Shown here: positions 10,401 to 20,539 of the stretch, one piece after another
How positions within the stretch are numbered: position 1 is the stretch's first letter
Layout: the number at the start of each line of letters is the position of its first letter
Source of the DNA: Welwitschia mirabilis
Lineage: Eukaryota; Gnetophyta; Gnetopsida; Welwitschiales
Direction: 5' to 3'
Length of the DNA stretch: 26,279 nucleotides
Assembly (NCBI GenBank): GCA_051453625.1
Contig: JBOZIK010000001.1
Location: 174,236,387-174,262,665, forward strand
Made by a program: the position numbers and the translations under genes
The notes under the pieces: generated by a model
Told to the model about the DNA's origin: nothing
Databases searched by the model: none
Seen by the model: only the letters and a program-made list of their open reading frames with translations

Positions 10401-11340
10401 AAAGGCTAGATTAATGCAAAGATCACTTATCTTCATGGTTGTATTACAATGTAAGAGATAATAATCAAAGGTTCACAAGATGAAATTTATCTCTCATTAT
10501 TGGCATGCTCAAATAGGATATTCTACTTCTTATATAACGAAAGTAATACATGAGAATGATCACTAACTTCTTCCATTCATTCCATGTGATTTTACTCGGT
10601 GTGAAGCATGTATTATAGGCAAAGAAACTAGACAACATCTTTCACTAAGTAAGTTGTATATTGATCAAAAGCTTTTACTTATTCACAGTGATCTATATAG
10701 ACCTATGATAGTTTCCACTCTCCACAGATTTTGTTACTTTATATCCTTTAGTAATGACTAATATCAAATGGATTGGTTATAATTCATTATATCTAAATCA
10801 AAAACATTGAATATTTTTTAAAAAAATTTAAACTAAAGTAGAAAATAAAGCCAACTATAAGATTAGAAGTTTAATAATGGCAAGTACACATATGCTAAGT
10901 TTAAAGACTTTATTCCTTATAAAGGGATTCAATATTTAAAGAGGTTCATTTCTAAGTAATTTAATCATACTACTATGGATATGACACATTTCATGATATA
11001 TTCCAGTGGTTGCAAGACCAATCTTTGAAGTGAAGTATTAAATAAAATAATACATTTCAATAATCATATTGGTTAATACATAAAAAGGAATTATTTCCAA
11101 CTAAAAGTAGGACTAGTAGAAGATGAAGTTTTACCATTTTCATATTTCTAGTTTCAATTTCAACATCCACACCCCAAGCAATCATCATAATAAATTTGAA
11201 GCACATGCTTGCATTGGCATCTTTGCTAGATATCTAATTGACCAGAAAGTTTATTGAGTGGATATTTTAAACCATTATAAGATCATTATTTCTCATTATG
11301 TCATTTTTATAGATACTTTAAACAATGATTCTTAGCTTAA
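10400..11340 (+). pseudogene. Copia integrase remnant
   Basis: The GAG-pre-integrase/HHCC region is at about 10490-10650: HYWHAQIGY, then CEAC at 10600-10611 and GKETR. The catalytic core starts with IHSDL (Asp at 10690-10692 kept). The second catalytic Asp is lost: the motif usually read D-N-G-G-E-Y is NNGKY at 10873-10887 (Asp to Asn and Glu to Lys, both G to A). The third acidic residue was not found. A C-terminal block typical of copia integrases (KFEAHACIGIFARY ... HYVIFIDT) is at 11192-11335 in another frame. Integrase would insert the cDNA; this copy is dead. Confidence 0.8.
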
Positions 11341-11764
11341 ATCTTCAAGGCTTCATTCTTCCTCTAACCCACTAATGATATTGAATTCTCAATATCCTAT
11401 AGTTGAGGGAGGAGATGTGGCCACTAATCATTCTTTAGTTTATTTTATTGGCATTCTACTTTTCAACCTATAGGAATTAAGAAATTTGATGCTCATAGCA
11501 TGCTTGATCATTATTTCAATAATAATTTAGTTGGCTCTCTAACTGAAGAAGCTAATACTACCCAAATATGTCATTGAAGTACTTGGCTATAGTCCATTCT
11601 TCAAGATGTTTACAATGATGAGAAGGGTAAATCTAGAGCTAAATATGGCTAGCATGCATCTTATAATTATAATAATAATGAGCTCCACTTAACCTTTGAT
11701 GGTTAAACAATCTCATTTTAAAACTTTACTCAACATAATCATTGATAAAAACCATGTAAGAAAA

Positions 11765-12350
11765 ATATTATAGTCTTATTGAAAATGGTAATTGGAAGTT
11801 GGTAGAACTTCTGTTAAGTACATAATGTTGCTTGATAAATGGATTTTCAATAATAAACAAAATGTTAACAACACTAGTAAGAGACATAAATCTTGGCTTA
11901 TTGCTATAGGCCTCTGATAAAAGAAAGGACTTAATTACAATGAAATATTTACATCAATAGCAAAATAGGGCACCATTAAAATCATGATTACCTTAATAGC
12001 CTAAAAAGGATGGAAGCTTCATTAATTTAATATGAAGACTATGTTTCTTTATGGAGATTTAAAATAATAAATCTAGATGACACAACCAAGGGATTTAATA
12101 AAAAGGTAAAGAACATAGGGTGTATATATTTATTAAGTCTCTATATGGGCTAAGACAATCATTAAGATCTTCATACATAAAGCTTCTAAATTATTTAACT
12201 TGCATTATATTTAGATTATGTGATTACCAATATGTGGATGACACATTATTCATAAAATCTAATGGATGTAAATATACATACCTAATGATATATGTAGATA
12301 ATATGCGAATAATCAAAAGTAATAAAGAAGACATAAAATGAAAAAAATTT
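11765..12350 (+). pseudogene. Copia reverse transcriptase remnant
   Basis: The RT N-terminal blocks begin around 11790, with WIFNNK at 11840. Then come a palm-like region with many stops, KSLYGLRQS at about 12135-12161, and the active site region IYVDNMRII, where YVDD reads YVDN (12291-12302), a G-to-A change in the second catalytic Asp. Another string, YVDD, at about 12231-12242 is not the catalytic box: it sits in the preceding block, ahead of FIKSNG. An open stretch of 73 codons at 12120-12341 is what remains of the frame. Confidence 0.85.
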
Positions 12351-12549
12351 TTCTTGAGTAAGGCATTCAAGGTTTTTAATCTTAAATTGATCAAAGTATA
12401 CGTAGGTACAACTATTATTTAGTAATTAAATAGAATATTCTTGGTAAAAAAGAAGTGTAACAAAGATTTGACCCATAATTTTAAATTAAAAAATGCAAAA
12501 TAAGCTATAATACCTTTGGGTAAGTATGCCAAGATATCTAATGATGAAG

Positions 12550-13135
12550 ATTGAGAGCCTACAAATAAAACTGAATACAAAAGAATAGTATGAAGTTTGA
12601 TTTATGTAACCCATATTAGACTATGCATATCATATGTAGTTGATGTACTATCAAGGAACCTTCATGCACCTAAAGTACCTCATTTAAATGCTATAAAGAA
12701 ATTACTAAGATATCTAAAGAAGATCAAAGATTTAGATCTAAGATATAAAAGAAACTCTTAATCCATCCTAAATGCATACACTAATTTAAATTCTTCTAAA
12801 TAAATTGATACCTCATTATCAACATCAAGGTTTATCATGTTCTTGGGAACATCGTCCCTATCTTAGTAGTCAAAGCACTAGAACACTATAACATGATCTT
12901 CTACTAAGGTAGAATATATATTTTCTTCTAAGAAATGTCAAGAAATTGAATGGCTAAGAAAATTATTGGAAACAATAAACTTGAAAATACTAAGGCAATA
13001 GGGATATTCATTGATAATCAATTAGCAAGTTGTATAGAAAAAGATACAGTGCATTATGATAGGATAAGACACTTGGGATCTACAAAATTAGGGAACTCAT
13101 ATAAAATGAATTTATTATGCCAATATATTATCTAA
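12550..13135 (+). pseudogene. Copia RNase H remnant
   Basis: The connection domain SLIYVTHIRLCISYVVDVLS is at about 12597-12656, followed by HAPKVPHLNAIKKLLRYLK (about 12662-12718). Both are standard in copia RT/RNase H. The RNase H C-terminal part lies at 12950-13135, with DNQLA and VHYDRIRHL matching the family's D-N-Q-A and H-D-R-x-K-H blocks. Internal stops and at least one frameshift separate the pieces. RNase H degrades the RNA template during reverse transcription. Confidence 0.8.
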
Positions 13136-13300
13136 TCATAAAGAAAACTACTAATATCATTACAAATTCACTTGATCAAGAAGTTCTAGCACTTTTCAAT
13201 GAAAAATTGAATTAACAATAAGTTAATTTAAATTCATTTTTATCTTATACATTATAAGCTTCATTTGACTTTTGAGTCTTTATTTAAAGTCACTCTCAAT

Positions 13301-13399
13301 CCTAATGCTATAGCATGTGTAGTATAATTTTAGCCTAATACTATAGGATGTGTAGTACATTTAGTTCCATCTACTATGGAATATATAGCAGTAACTAAA
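13301..13399 (+). repeat. Degenerate 33-bp tandem repeat, about three units
   Basis: Units begin near 13301, 13334 and 13367. The first two share CCTAAT, CTATAG and ATGTGTAGTA; the third is more decayed. It lies between the RNase H remnant and the 3' LTR. Confidence 0.5.
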
Positions 13400-13522
13400 G
13401 TACTTCTTTAACATAGTATTCCCACTAACAGCAACTCCTTTAAGAAGGTTCTATTGTATGCTACGTTTCTAAGGTTTTCCTCTAGGTACTCTACTTTTTC
13501 CTTAGAAGATAGTTTATTCCTA

Positions 13523-13717
13523 TGTTAAGGATGGAATTACTAAGGTTTGTACGCACGCAATGGTCACATGCCTAGGTGAATGTGTAAATCCTAGTAAACC
13601 TCTAATGGTGTGCTTGCCTTTAAAAGCAAACTCTTTGTTGTAATAATAAAAAATGATAAATAAACTTTTATTTTTAGGAAATTCTTACTTTTATGCTTGC
13701 TCATTTGTTTTTCAATA
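13523..13717 (+). repeat. 3' LTR of the copia element
   Basis: It starts TGTTAAGG and ends CAATA, and is colinear with 7479-7672. It retains GAATGTGTAAA, CTTGCCTTTAAAAGCAA and AAATAAACTTTTATTTTT. Divergence from the 5' copy is spread evenly, with many transitions, as expected for two copies that were identical at insertion. Confidence 0.75.
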
Positions 13718-15453
13718 ATGATTACTAAAGAAATTTATTTAATTATTACAATAATTACTAAAATAATAATTAGATAGTAATTTTAACAATGTTGTTAGTA
13801 TGAGTACATAATACCACTTACAAAGCATGCAATAGTTATCTTTCCTAATCCTATTACTTTCATAAGAATTGAGTATAATTCTTATGATGAAACCATTTTT
13901 CTACTAAAAATTTGTATAAAATTTTATATATGGGTTTGATTAAGTACAGTACTACATATTAGATGCTTAAATTGCAAATAAGAGTGTTTTGAAAAATGAG
14001 CAAAACAATTACATATTTAAACTCTTCTTACTAATAAATAATTTAAGTTATTTTAATAACAATCTTCCTAGTCCAAATGGTTAATTTTCATGAATATTAT
14101 TTAGGGTTATTTTCTATTTCTACATGTGCAATAATGGTTTCTATACCCAACAATAGTTCTAACCTTTTGTAACATATGTGAGTAACATATGTAAACATAA
14201 GGTAGAAAATCTTGTAATTAATTCTAAGGTTGAATTTTATTTTTTGCATGCATGGATAAGATTTTTAAGCGTATGCATATTGTTAGATGTAGTATTTTTA
14301 AAAAGGAACCTTAGCAATTTGTAAACTCTTGTGAAATTCAAATCCTTCAAAATCTTAAAATTGTTTACATGAAACTAATTGATCTACATTAGCTCCATGA
14401 ACTAAAAAAAGGTGCATTATTCTAGATCCATCTAACATCTTCTCTCAAGCAAGCATATTGTGTATTGATTTCATCACAATTTCATGCTAGATTATCAAAT
14501 GTTAGCTAAATGTCATTAATAAAATTAAGAGATATTAGCATGCTAACAATGTTTCTCAAGCAAATTTAAGAAATCTTGCTTTGCTAAGATCTCTTCTTAA
14601 AACATCTTCATGTTGTAGTTAGAAAATTATAAACTTCAATCTTAAGCATCCTTATGTTATTAGTTGCCTTAACATAATAATTACAACACTCTAGATTTCT
14701 TATCTGCTATATTATTCATTAATTTAGAATGTGTGTTATGCTTGGTGTAAGGGATTATCTAATTTGGACATTTATGTTGCATTAAAAAAAGAGATGTAAG
14801 TATTTTTGAAATAGAAAAATCATTTCAATCATGTATTCATAGAGATTGGCAACTAACCACTATTAAAGCATAGAATAGAGATTAAATAAATTATGAAAAA
14901 GCAATGAAAGATGGAAGTACTTTAGTGTCAACTACATCACACGCATGTAACTTGGAAACTCTTATTGTGAAAACTCACATTTTTAAGGATCAATCTTAGT
15001 GTGAAATTTTCATCTTGTAAAGGAGAGATCACTCCTTGATGTCCCTACCTCATGCCTACTTTTCAACATCATTTTATCTACATAATCAAAATATCATTCT
15101 TTTAAGTCACAAAAACATTACCTTCCCTTCCTTTTAAGTCATAAGAATATCACCTTCCATGCAAGAGATTCTTAATTAAATATTCATAATAGAAATAAAT
15201 TGTGTTACTTATTAGAAGGATGAGATAGACTTGTCGCTTAATTCATAGAGGAATAGGCTTATAAAATCTTTCTTCTTTATGGATCATTAATCTTTCATGC
15301 ATCAACAATAGTCTTGTAGATGGTTGTCATGAGAGCTTAAAAAAATGCCAATAAGAGTATATTTTACTTTATTTCCATCTACAGTAATTCTTTGTTCCTC
15401 CTTTCTTATGCTATATCGAAAGGTATTTAAACAAAGTTTATAAAAGTTTCCCT
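13718..15453. other. AT-rich stretch with no recognisable gene
   Basis: No supported coding or RNA feature was seen. It contains a short direct repeat GTAACATATGT at 14169 and 14182, and a two-unit 32-bp repeat at 15099-15162. Confidence 0.5.
15099..15162 (+). repeat. Two-unit 32-bp tandem repeat
   Basis: Units beginning CTTTTAAGTCA at 15099 and 15131 are about three-quarters identical and share ACCTTCC. A possible weaker unit precedes them. Confidence 0.5.
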
Positions 15454-15559
15454 TGTTAGACCATTTATCATCATACCAAAAGCCATGACATAGGTGAAAA
15501 TTGGAATCCTTTATAATTATCCACTTTTTGGGCTGGGCATGGGGATCACATACCTAACA
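15454..15559 (-). repeat. 3' LTR of the TRIM-like element
   Basis: It runs from TGTTAGG to GGTCTAACA on the minus strand and is directly preceded by the polypurine tract. It contains a TATA-like TTATAAAG. Confidence 0.55.
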
Positions 15560-15644
15560 ATCTCCCTCTCAACCCACATGGAAAATGCTAACATTAACTA
15601 AAAATCCACCAAGAAGACTTGAACTTAAGACCAGCCAACAACTA

Positions 15645-15658
15645 TGGCTTTGATACCA
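15645..15658 (-). other. PBS of the TRIM-like element
   Basis: TGGTATCAAAGCCA matches the initiator tRNA-Met 3' end complement (TGGTATCAGAGCCA) except for one G-to-A change. Confidence 0.8.
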
Positions 15659-15769
15659 ATTATTGAGCCCATTACCATCACACAAAAGTCTAACACTCCT
15701 TTGGTTTTAAAATTGCTATACCATCATCATCTTCTACTGCATCTGCAAAAAGCTGAATTCATTAGGTAA

Positions 15770-16006
15770 CTAGTGGATGCTCTTACTATTGCCTGTTGGA
15801 ATGATACAAGGCTGAGTATCTACTGTAGTGAATGATTTGTTCTTTGCATTAATGTCAAGGCTAGTACTATGCACTATGGCACTAGCTTTCATGTCCATGA
15901 TCATCACCTTATGAGCTTCTCCTAGGGGTTTTACATGAGGGAAATAGAAGCTAACATGCCCCATCATAATTTTAGGTTGTAAGGGATGGCCTATTATTAG
16001 TAGCAT
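15770..16006 (-). CDS. Unrecognised 78-codon open frame beside the TRIM-like element
   Basis: This minus-strand frame starts MLLIIGHPLQPKIMMGHVS and continues with a mixed, protein-like composition (HVKPLGEAHKVMIMDMKAS) instead of the low-complexity translations common here. It ends at a TAG near 15770. Another short open frame, ending LKPKEC and TAG at 15692-15690, leads into the TRIM-like LTR. I cannot assign a family. It may be a fragment of a host gene carried or interrupted by the element, or chance. There is no intron or promoter evidence. Confidence 0.2.
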   Translation of the reverse strand: MLLIIGHPLQPKIMMGHVSFYFPHVKPLGEAHKVMIMDMKASAIVHSTSLDINAKNKSFTTVDTQPCIIPTGNSKSIH

Positions 16007-16540
16007 CTTAAAAATGGGGTTATTTTCTCATAGACAATTGGTCAAGATTACTATAAATCCTGGTTACTTTGATAGACACTCTAGCCAGAGTGAGTAGCCA
16101 CTCCTATATGGCCAAAGAAACTCTAAGTAGAACCATGTTTACCAATCTACCTATTAAAAAGTTTGCTTACTAGCTTGATTTCCTTATCACTAGGTTTACT
16201 TCCTATAATAATTACTAGTGTTAGCTTGGTAAAATTGTAACTAGGCACCTATTTTCTCTATTGAGAATTAATTCTTTTGAGAAGTATTTGTGGAGTTTTA
16301 TTCACTTTATTCTAGAATTTTTTGAGTAATTCATGAAGATTGATGGAGTTGTTTATGTTCACAAGTTTTTATAATGTAAACTAGTCATCATAATTATTAG
16401 ATGTGTAAGCAATGAAATCATTGCATATGAATTTAGTGGCACTTCCTTAGTGCCTAGTAAATGGAGGGTCATCTTTTGTAGATTTTGTAATTGATGATAA
16501 ATATTCCATTAAGGTTGGAATAAATAAGAAACTATAATGA
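16007..16540. other. Stretch with no recognisable gene
   Basis: Mixed composition, no supported motif. It may belong to the same unit as the minus-strand open frame at 15770-16006. Confidence 0.3.
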
Positions 16541-17220
16541 TTGTGCTCACCCTAAGATGCTATGGTGGAGGGTAGTAACAAAAAACTAAGAGTGCTTAAA
16601 AAAACATAGCCAATAAATACACTTATTAAAAGAGGAGATCTAATATACAACTAAAAGAAGGAGAAGATCAATCAATGGATGTGAGAAAAATGCAAAGATA
16701 GAAGGCATTTAGATTAGTAGTAAAACACAAAGATAGGTCTCAAAGAAGTGATCAGAAGAAGGGGTGCATTTAAAGAAGAGAAAATAGAGGAAAGACAGAC
16801 AAATAGGGTAGTAATTAAGCATCCAATAAAACATAGTGAACCAACATGAATAGAGCACCAACAAGCAAGGTAATTAGGCTAGAAAAGAAAGAAAGAAAAG
16901 AAAATGTAGGATAAGAAAGCATCAGAAAAATAGAGGATTATGCAAGAGTGGAGAAGGAAAAACACATCAAAGGTTGTGAAAAGGGCAAGCAGTCAAAGAC
17001 CGCAAGCAGATCAAAACAAAGAAAGGGTCAACAAAGTTTGCACATAAGAACTATATAAAGTAGATCACAAATAGAACATAGAAGAACCAAGAACATGAAG
17101 ATGATAAAGGCAGAGAAAGTGAATAAAAATAAGGCAGCATAAGTTGCAAACATAGAGGGGAGGAGGTACTTCAACGAAGTAAACACCAGAGCTGCATAGA
17201 GAAGGGCTCTGCAAATCTTG
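16540..17220 (+). other. Purine-rich block with TATA-like box
   Basis: About 680 bases in which the plus strand is dominated by A and G (for example AAGAAAGAAAGAAAAGAAAA near 16882). It is bounded on the right by a sharp change to T-rich sequence after 17220. A TATATAAAG is at 17052-17060. No open frame or domain is visible. It could be part of an LTR or leader of an unrecognised element. Confidence 0.35.
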
Positions 17221-17900
17221 TAATGTTTTTATCTTTCCTCTTTTTGTTTTGGTAATTTTTTATTTAGAAAATATGAATAATTTTAAATATGTAAATATTT
17301 TGACTATGTGACAATTCTTTTAAATATGAATTATGAGTTAGTAAGTTTCATTCTAAAAGCATACTATTTTAAATTTCAAGAAATGCTATATATGAATCTC
17401 TATGTTCTTTTCAAAAACAAACCTATAGTTCATTTTTAAATGCTTCTAAATTTCTAATACTATTGTCAAAATTCATTATGAAACTAATGTTATAGACTTC
17501 CATATTTTAGAAATTTCATGAAAAGAACTATTCCCATTTTCCAGTGACTTGTGCATTATAATTTTTAAATTTCCCACACATTCAAGATTTAAATTTTACA
17601 ACTTAAAAAACATATCTATTATTGGATTAAAAAACACAAAAAAAAACTTGTCATTCTATAAAATTCTTAATCAAATTAAGGATCAAAAAATAAAATGGGC
17701 TTTTTACTTTTAACCTCATGATGTCATCAATTAAAATAATTACATAACATTGATAAAAAAGGATTTTATGGAAGACTATTTAGAACCTATAAGAAAATAC
17801 AACATTGCTAGAAAATTCTGTAATAGTTTAATATCTATCATAAAAATTAATAGGTCTTTAATAAAACCAATATAGCATTGTGAAATTTAATTTTACTTAA
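17221..17900. other. AT-rich stretch with no recognisable gene
   Basis: T-rich then A-rich sequence. No motif, repeat or open frame is supported. Confidence 0.5.
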
Positions 17901-18390
17901 AATAAATTAATCAATCTTAGTCAAATATAAATTTTGTTAAAACACAATACTTAAACCTCCTTAAACTTGATCAAATTGTCAAACTCAATTAAATCAAACC
18001 CATTAAAACATAATACCTAGAAACCTAGTCAAAATTATTCAAACACAATTCAATTCTATCAAAACAAATCTAGTCAAACTAAGTTAAACTTGGTTAATAA
18101 ATCCATAATAACTTATTCAAACTTGGCCAAATAGTTAAATTCATTAAACTTGATCAAGTTTTGTTAAGATAAAGTCAGTTAAGGTAAGTACAAATTAGTC
18201 AACCATATCTAACCATAGTTAAATTTGGTCAAGCTTAGTTAAACTAGATTAAGTCATCAAATTTAGCTTAAAATTAGTCAAATTGCCATCAAACTAACTA
18301 AGCCACCTATCATTAAGTAACATTAGAACTAATGCCATCAAACTAACTAAACGACCTATCATTGAGTAAATTTAGAACTAATCCATCACT
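17900..18390. repeat. Decayed minisatellite-like field of TCAAACT/TTAAACT words
   Basis: Words such as AGTCAAACT, AGTTAAACTTGG, GTTAAATTTGGTCAAG and TTAAACTTGATCAAG recur at irregular 8-20 base spacing through the interval. This suggests an old short-period tandem array blurred by mutation. It ends in a clearer 49-bp duplication. Confidence 0.4.
18285..18382 (+). repeat. 49-bp tandem duplication
   Basis: Copies at 18285-18333 and 18334-18382, each starting GCCATCAAACTAACTAA, differ at five positions (about 90 percent identity). The first bases of a third copy (CCATCA) follow. Confidence 0.85.
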
Positions 18391-20040
18391 TATAAGAAAT
18401 AAAAAATCTCATAAATAGTTTGGCATAAAAATAAGGGCCTCTCTAATGATTTTTTTAATGATTTTTTGAACATTTCACATTCACTTTTTCCAATGTTTTG
18501 TTTTCACTTAAAATATCGACAATGCTAGTATCAATGAGAGGCAAAAAGGCTTGCATTTTTTATGAGATGTACAAGCTCCTCATCCAATAAGACTCCTCTA
18601 TACTTGTTGTGAATGAGCTTCATGCCATTATGGCCTACAGAGATTATTGGGACCTATGCCTTATCTATCCTAGTAAGGGAATCCATGTCATGACATCCAA
18701 GAGGTTAGGGTTAACCAATTAAGAAAGAATTCAAACTCGTTAAAATGAACTCCTTCATTAAAGAAGCAATGATGAAGAGTTTATTAATGAATGGAGTCAA
18801 GAAGAAGACCTAGATTCCCAATAAGAACCATAAGCACAAGGCCCAAAGAAATAAGTTAACAATGATAATAGCTCATTTAAGTACTCCATACATATAGAAG
18901 AATAACCTAGAAGTAAGTAAGATAAAAATAAACTCTCAATTCGATTAATTTAATAACCATTTGGGAATATATTAACTACCTAAAATTAGGTCTCTAAAAC
19001 AAAAAAATCTATTTGGATTCCGACTTTAATGACACTCCAATTCACCCCCCTATTCTTTATAAAACCATATCACCTAGTGAAATGCTTGACTTTGAAAATT
19101 CACAAGTGTAAAAAACCCTATCATACATGTAAGAAAATATAAACATGCATGTCATATGTATAACATCGAAGAAAACATAGTTTATCACTTATTGTATTAA
19201 TCTTTAAAATAACAAGCCTTTGAATGGTATCATAGAATACTAATTCATTTGATTACGTGTCTAAAAATAATTACTAAAAATGTTTGTTTAACATTACTCC
19301 ATTAATACCACAAAATGAATGACATTAGATACCTTAAATATAATAAAATAATAATTCAATGAAATAATACAAGATTATGCATGATGATGAAGGGTCATTA
19401 CCTTACAAACGAAAACCTCTATCATAGATTCTAGCATTGCTTATTTATTTGCAAATTCATGCATTTCATACATTTCAGAACATCTTAGAATGTAGTCATT
19501 TAAATCCTTTGCACAAGCTATTACTTGGTAAAAAGGATCGAATTTTTAGAAGAAGAGAAAGAAGCCATAAAATATGGTAATACCTCCCAAAGTAAACCAT
19601 TAAAAAGGAACAATAATAACACTAGAGGTAGTAATCTAAAGAATGTTGTTATTATCAATCAAATAATTTGATTAGTTTACTTTTCTCAACTGATGGGTAA
19701 CCTAATGATGGTATCAATGGCACCTCAAGCTCCTTTTGCTTCACAACCTTTTGGTCCATAGGCTCTTTCTCCTTAATTAGCTTATCATCAATCATTTTAT
19801 CCTCCATCATGACAAGTGCAACTTTCAATACCATCATGACCTTAACAATAATCGTATGCATCTCAAAATCAAGGTTAAAATAGGCCTCAAGGTCAAACTA
19901 CGATTTCTCAATCTATAAGAAGTTTTATCACCTTAATAAGAAAAATCCTCTCAATGCTACTGAAAAGGGGTATATATCTATTGCCTCTAATTAGACAAAG
20001 GGATCCAAATGCACCCAAATCAAGAGGGTATGATGAGTCA
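18391..20040 (+). other. Probable 5' portion of the gypsy element, boundaries unresolved
   Basis: No gene is recognised. Near 19038-19055 the sequence AATTCACCCCCCTATTC resembles the C-run near the 3' end of many plant LTRs, but no convincing PBS follows. The minus-strand open frame at 19655-19861 is not supported. The LTR of the downstream gypsy element may lie here; no matching 3' LTR was identified at 25500-26279. Confidence 0.25.
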
Positions 20041-20044
20041 AAAT

Positions 20045-20250
20045 ATTGTAATATCATGTCTAAGGTTATTATAATAAAAATTATTTAACTTAAAATACAT
20101 TATCCAAGATATCATTAAAAATAAAAAGGACATAAAGTTTGACACTATCTTAACATTTACAAACAAACAGCTTGAGATTTATAAAAATCCCTTTCCTACT
20201 CAACCTCCTATATTGCAACCACCACAGAATGTAGCACTTGAAAATGATAA
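20045..20250 (+). pseudogene. Gypsy gag C-terminal remnant (zinc finger)
   Basis: Around 20048-20130 the translation has a Cys-Asn-x-His-like start, a Gly-Tyr where Gly-His is expected, then a run reading IIQDIIKNKKDIKFDTI across a frameshift. This matches the plant gypsy gag tail in which a CCHC finger is followed by a Leu-Lys-His-x-Ile-Gln-Asp-Leu-Ile-type helix. The His-to-Tyr and Cys-to-Tyr losses fit C-to-T and G-to-A change. A Pro/Gln-rich stretch (TQPPILQPPQ) follows, also typical. Confidence 0.5.
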
Positions 20251-20539
20251 TAGTTTCTATGCAAGTCTGGTAATCCAAGATTAACCTAAGAAACCATTAA
20301 AATAAGTCATTTAGAAGAATGAAAGAAGATTAGAAGCAATGATTTAAGCAGAATATTCTCAAATTTGTTCTATTCATTAATCACATATACCAAAGTAGTT
20401 GCTTGCCTCTAAAGTAAAGGATGTGTGTCATTATTTGATCTTACTAATTAAGAGCTTTGAGCCCCATCAACTCACATTCAAAAGAATATGTGAGGATCAT
20501 TTAAGCTTGAAAATCTCTTGATCAAAATCAACCACACAA

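Larger units (their letters stand above)
7479..13717 (+). mobile_element. Decayed full-length Ty1/copia LTR retrotransposon
   Basis: A complete but dead element. Two LTRs of about 195 bp flank a PBS and remnants of gag, protease, integrase, RT and RNase H in that order, which defines the copia superfamily (integrase before RT). The LTRs look roughly three-quarters identical by eye, so the insertion is old. The total length of about 6.2 kb exceeds a usual copia internal region because of an unexplained stretch of roughly 1.6 kb after the PBS. Zinc knuckle, protease, integrase zinc-binding and integrase core residues share one frame (9943 to 10873) broken mainly by stops. RT and RNase H lie in shifted frames. 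No clear 5-bp target duplication is seen, and a polypurine tract is not recognisable before the 3' LTR. Confidence 0.85.
15454..15705 (-). mobile_element. Miniature LTR retrotransposon (TRIM-like)
   Basis: Read on the minus strand, in order: an LTR end (GGGCTCAATA, to 15661); a PBS TGGTATCAAAGCCA (15658-15645) with one mismatch to the initiator tRNA-Met complement; about 75 bp of internal sequence; a polypurine tract GAGAGGGAGA (15570-15561); then an LTR beginning TGTTAGG at 15559 and ending CTAACA at 15454 (106 bp, 6-bp inverted ends). The end of the 5' LTR aligns with the end of the 3' LTR over roughly 35 bp (CTTTTG, GATG and AATGG blocks in both). There is no room for gag or pol, so it would rely on a helper element. 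The 5' LTR start could not be placed and may be truncated. Confidence 0.6.

Noticed and set aside
14505-14555. TGTTAGC...GCTAACA inverted repeat as a MITE
   Set aside because: Arms of only seven bases, imperfect outside them, and no target duplication.
19655-19861. 68-codon minus-strand open frame rich in Lys, Met and Val
   Set aside because: Low-complexity composition and no homology recognised; the region is more likely decayed leader or gag of the plus-strand gypsy element.
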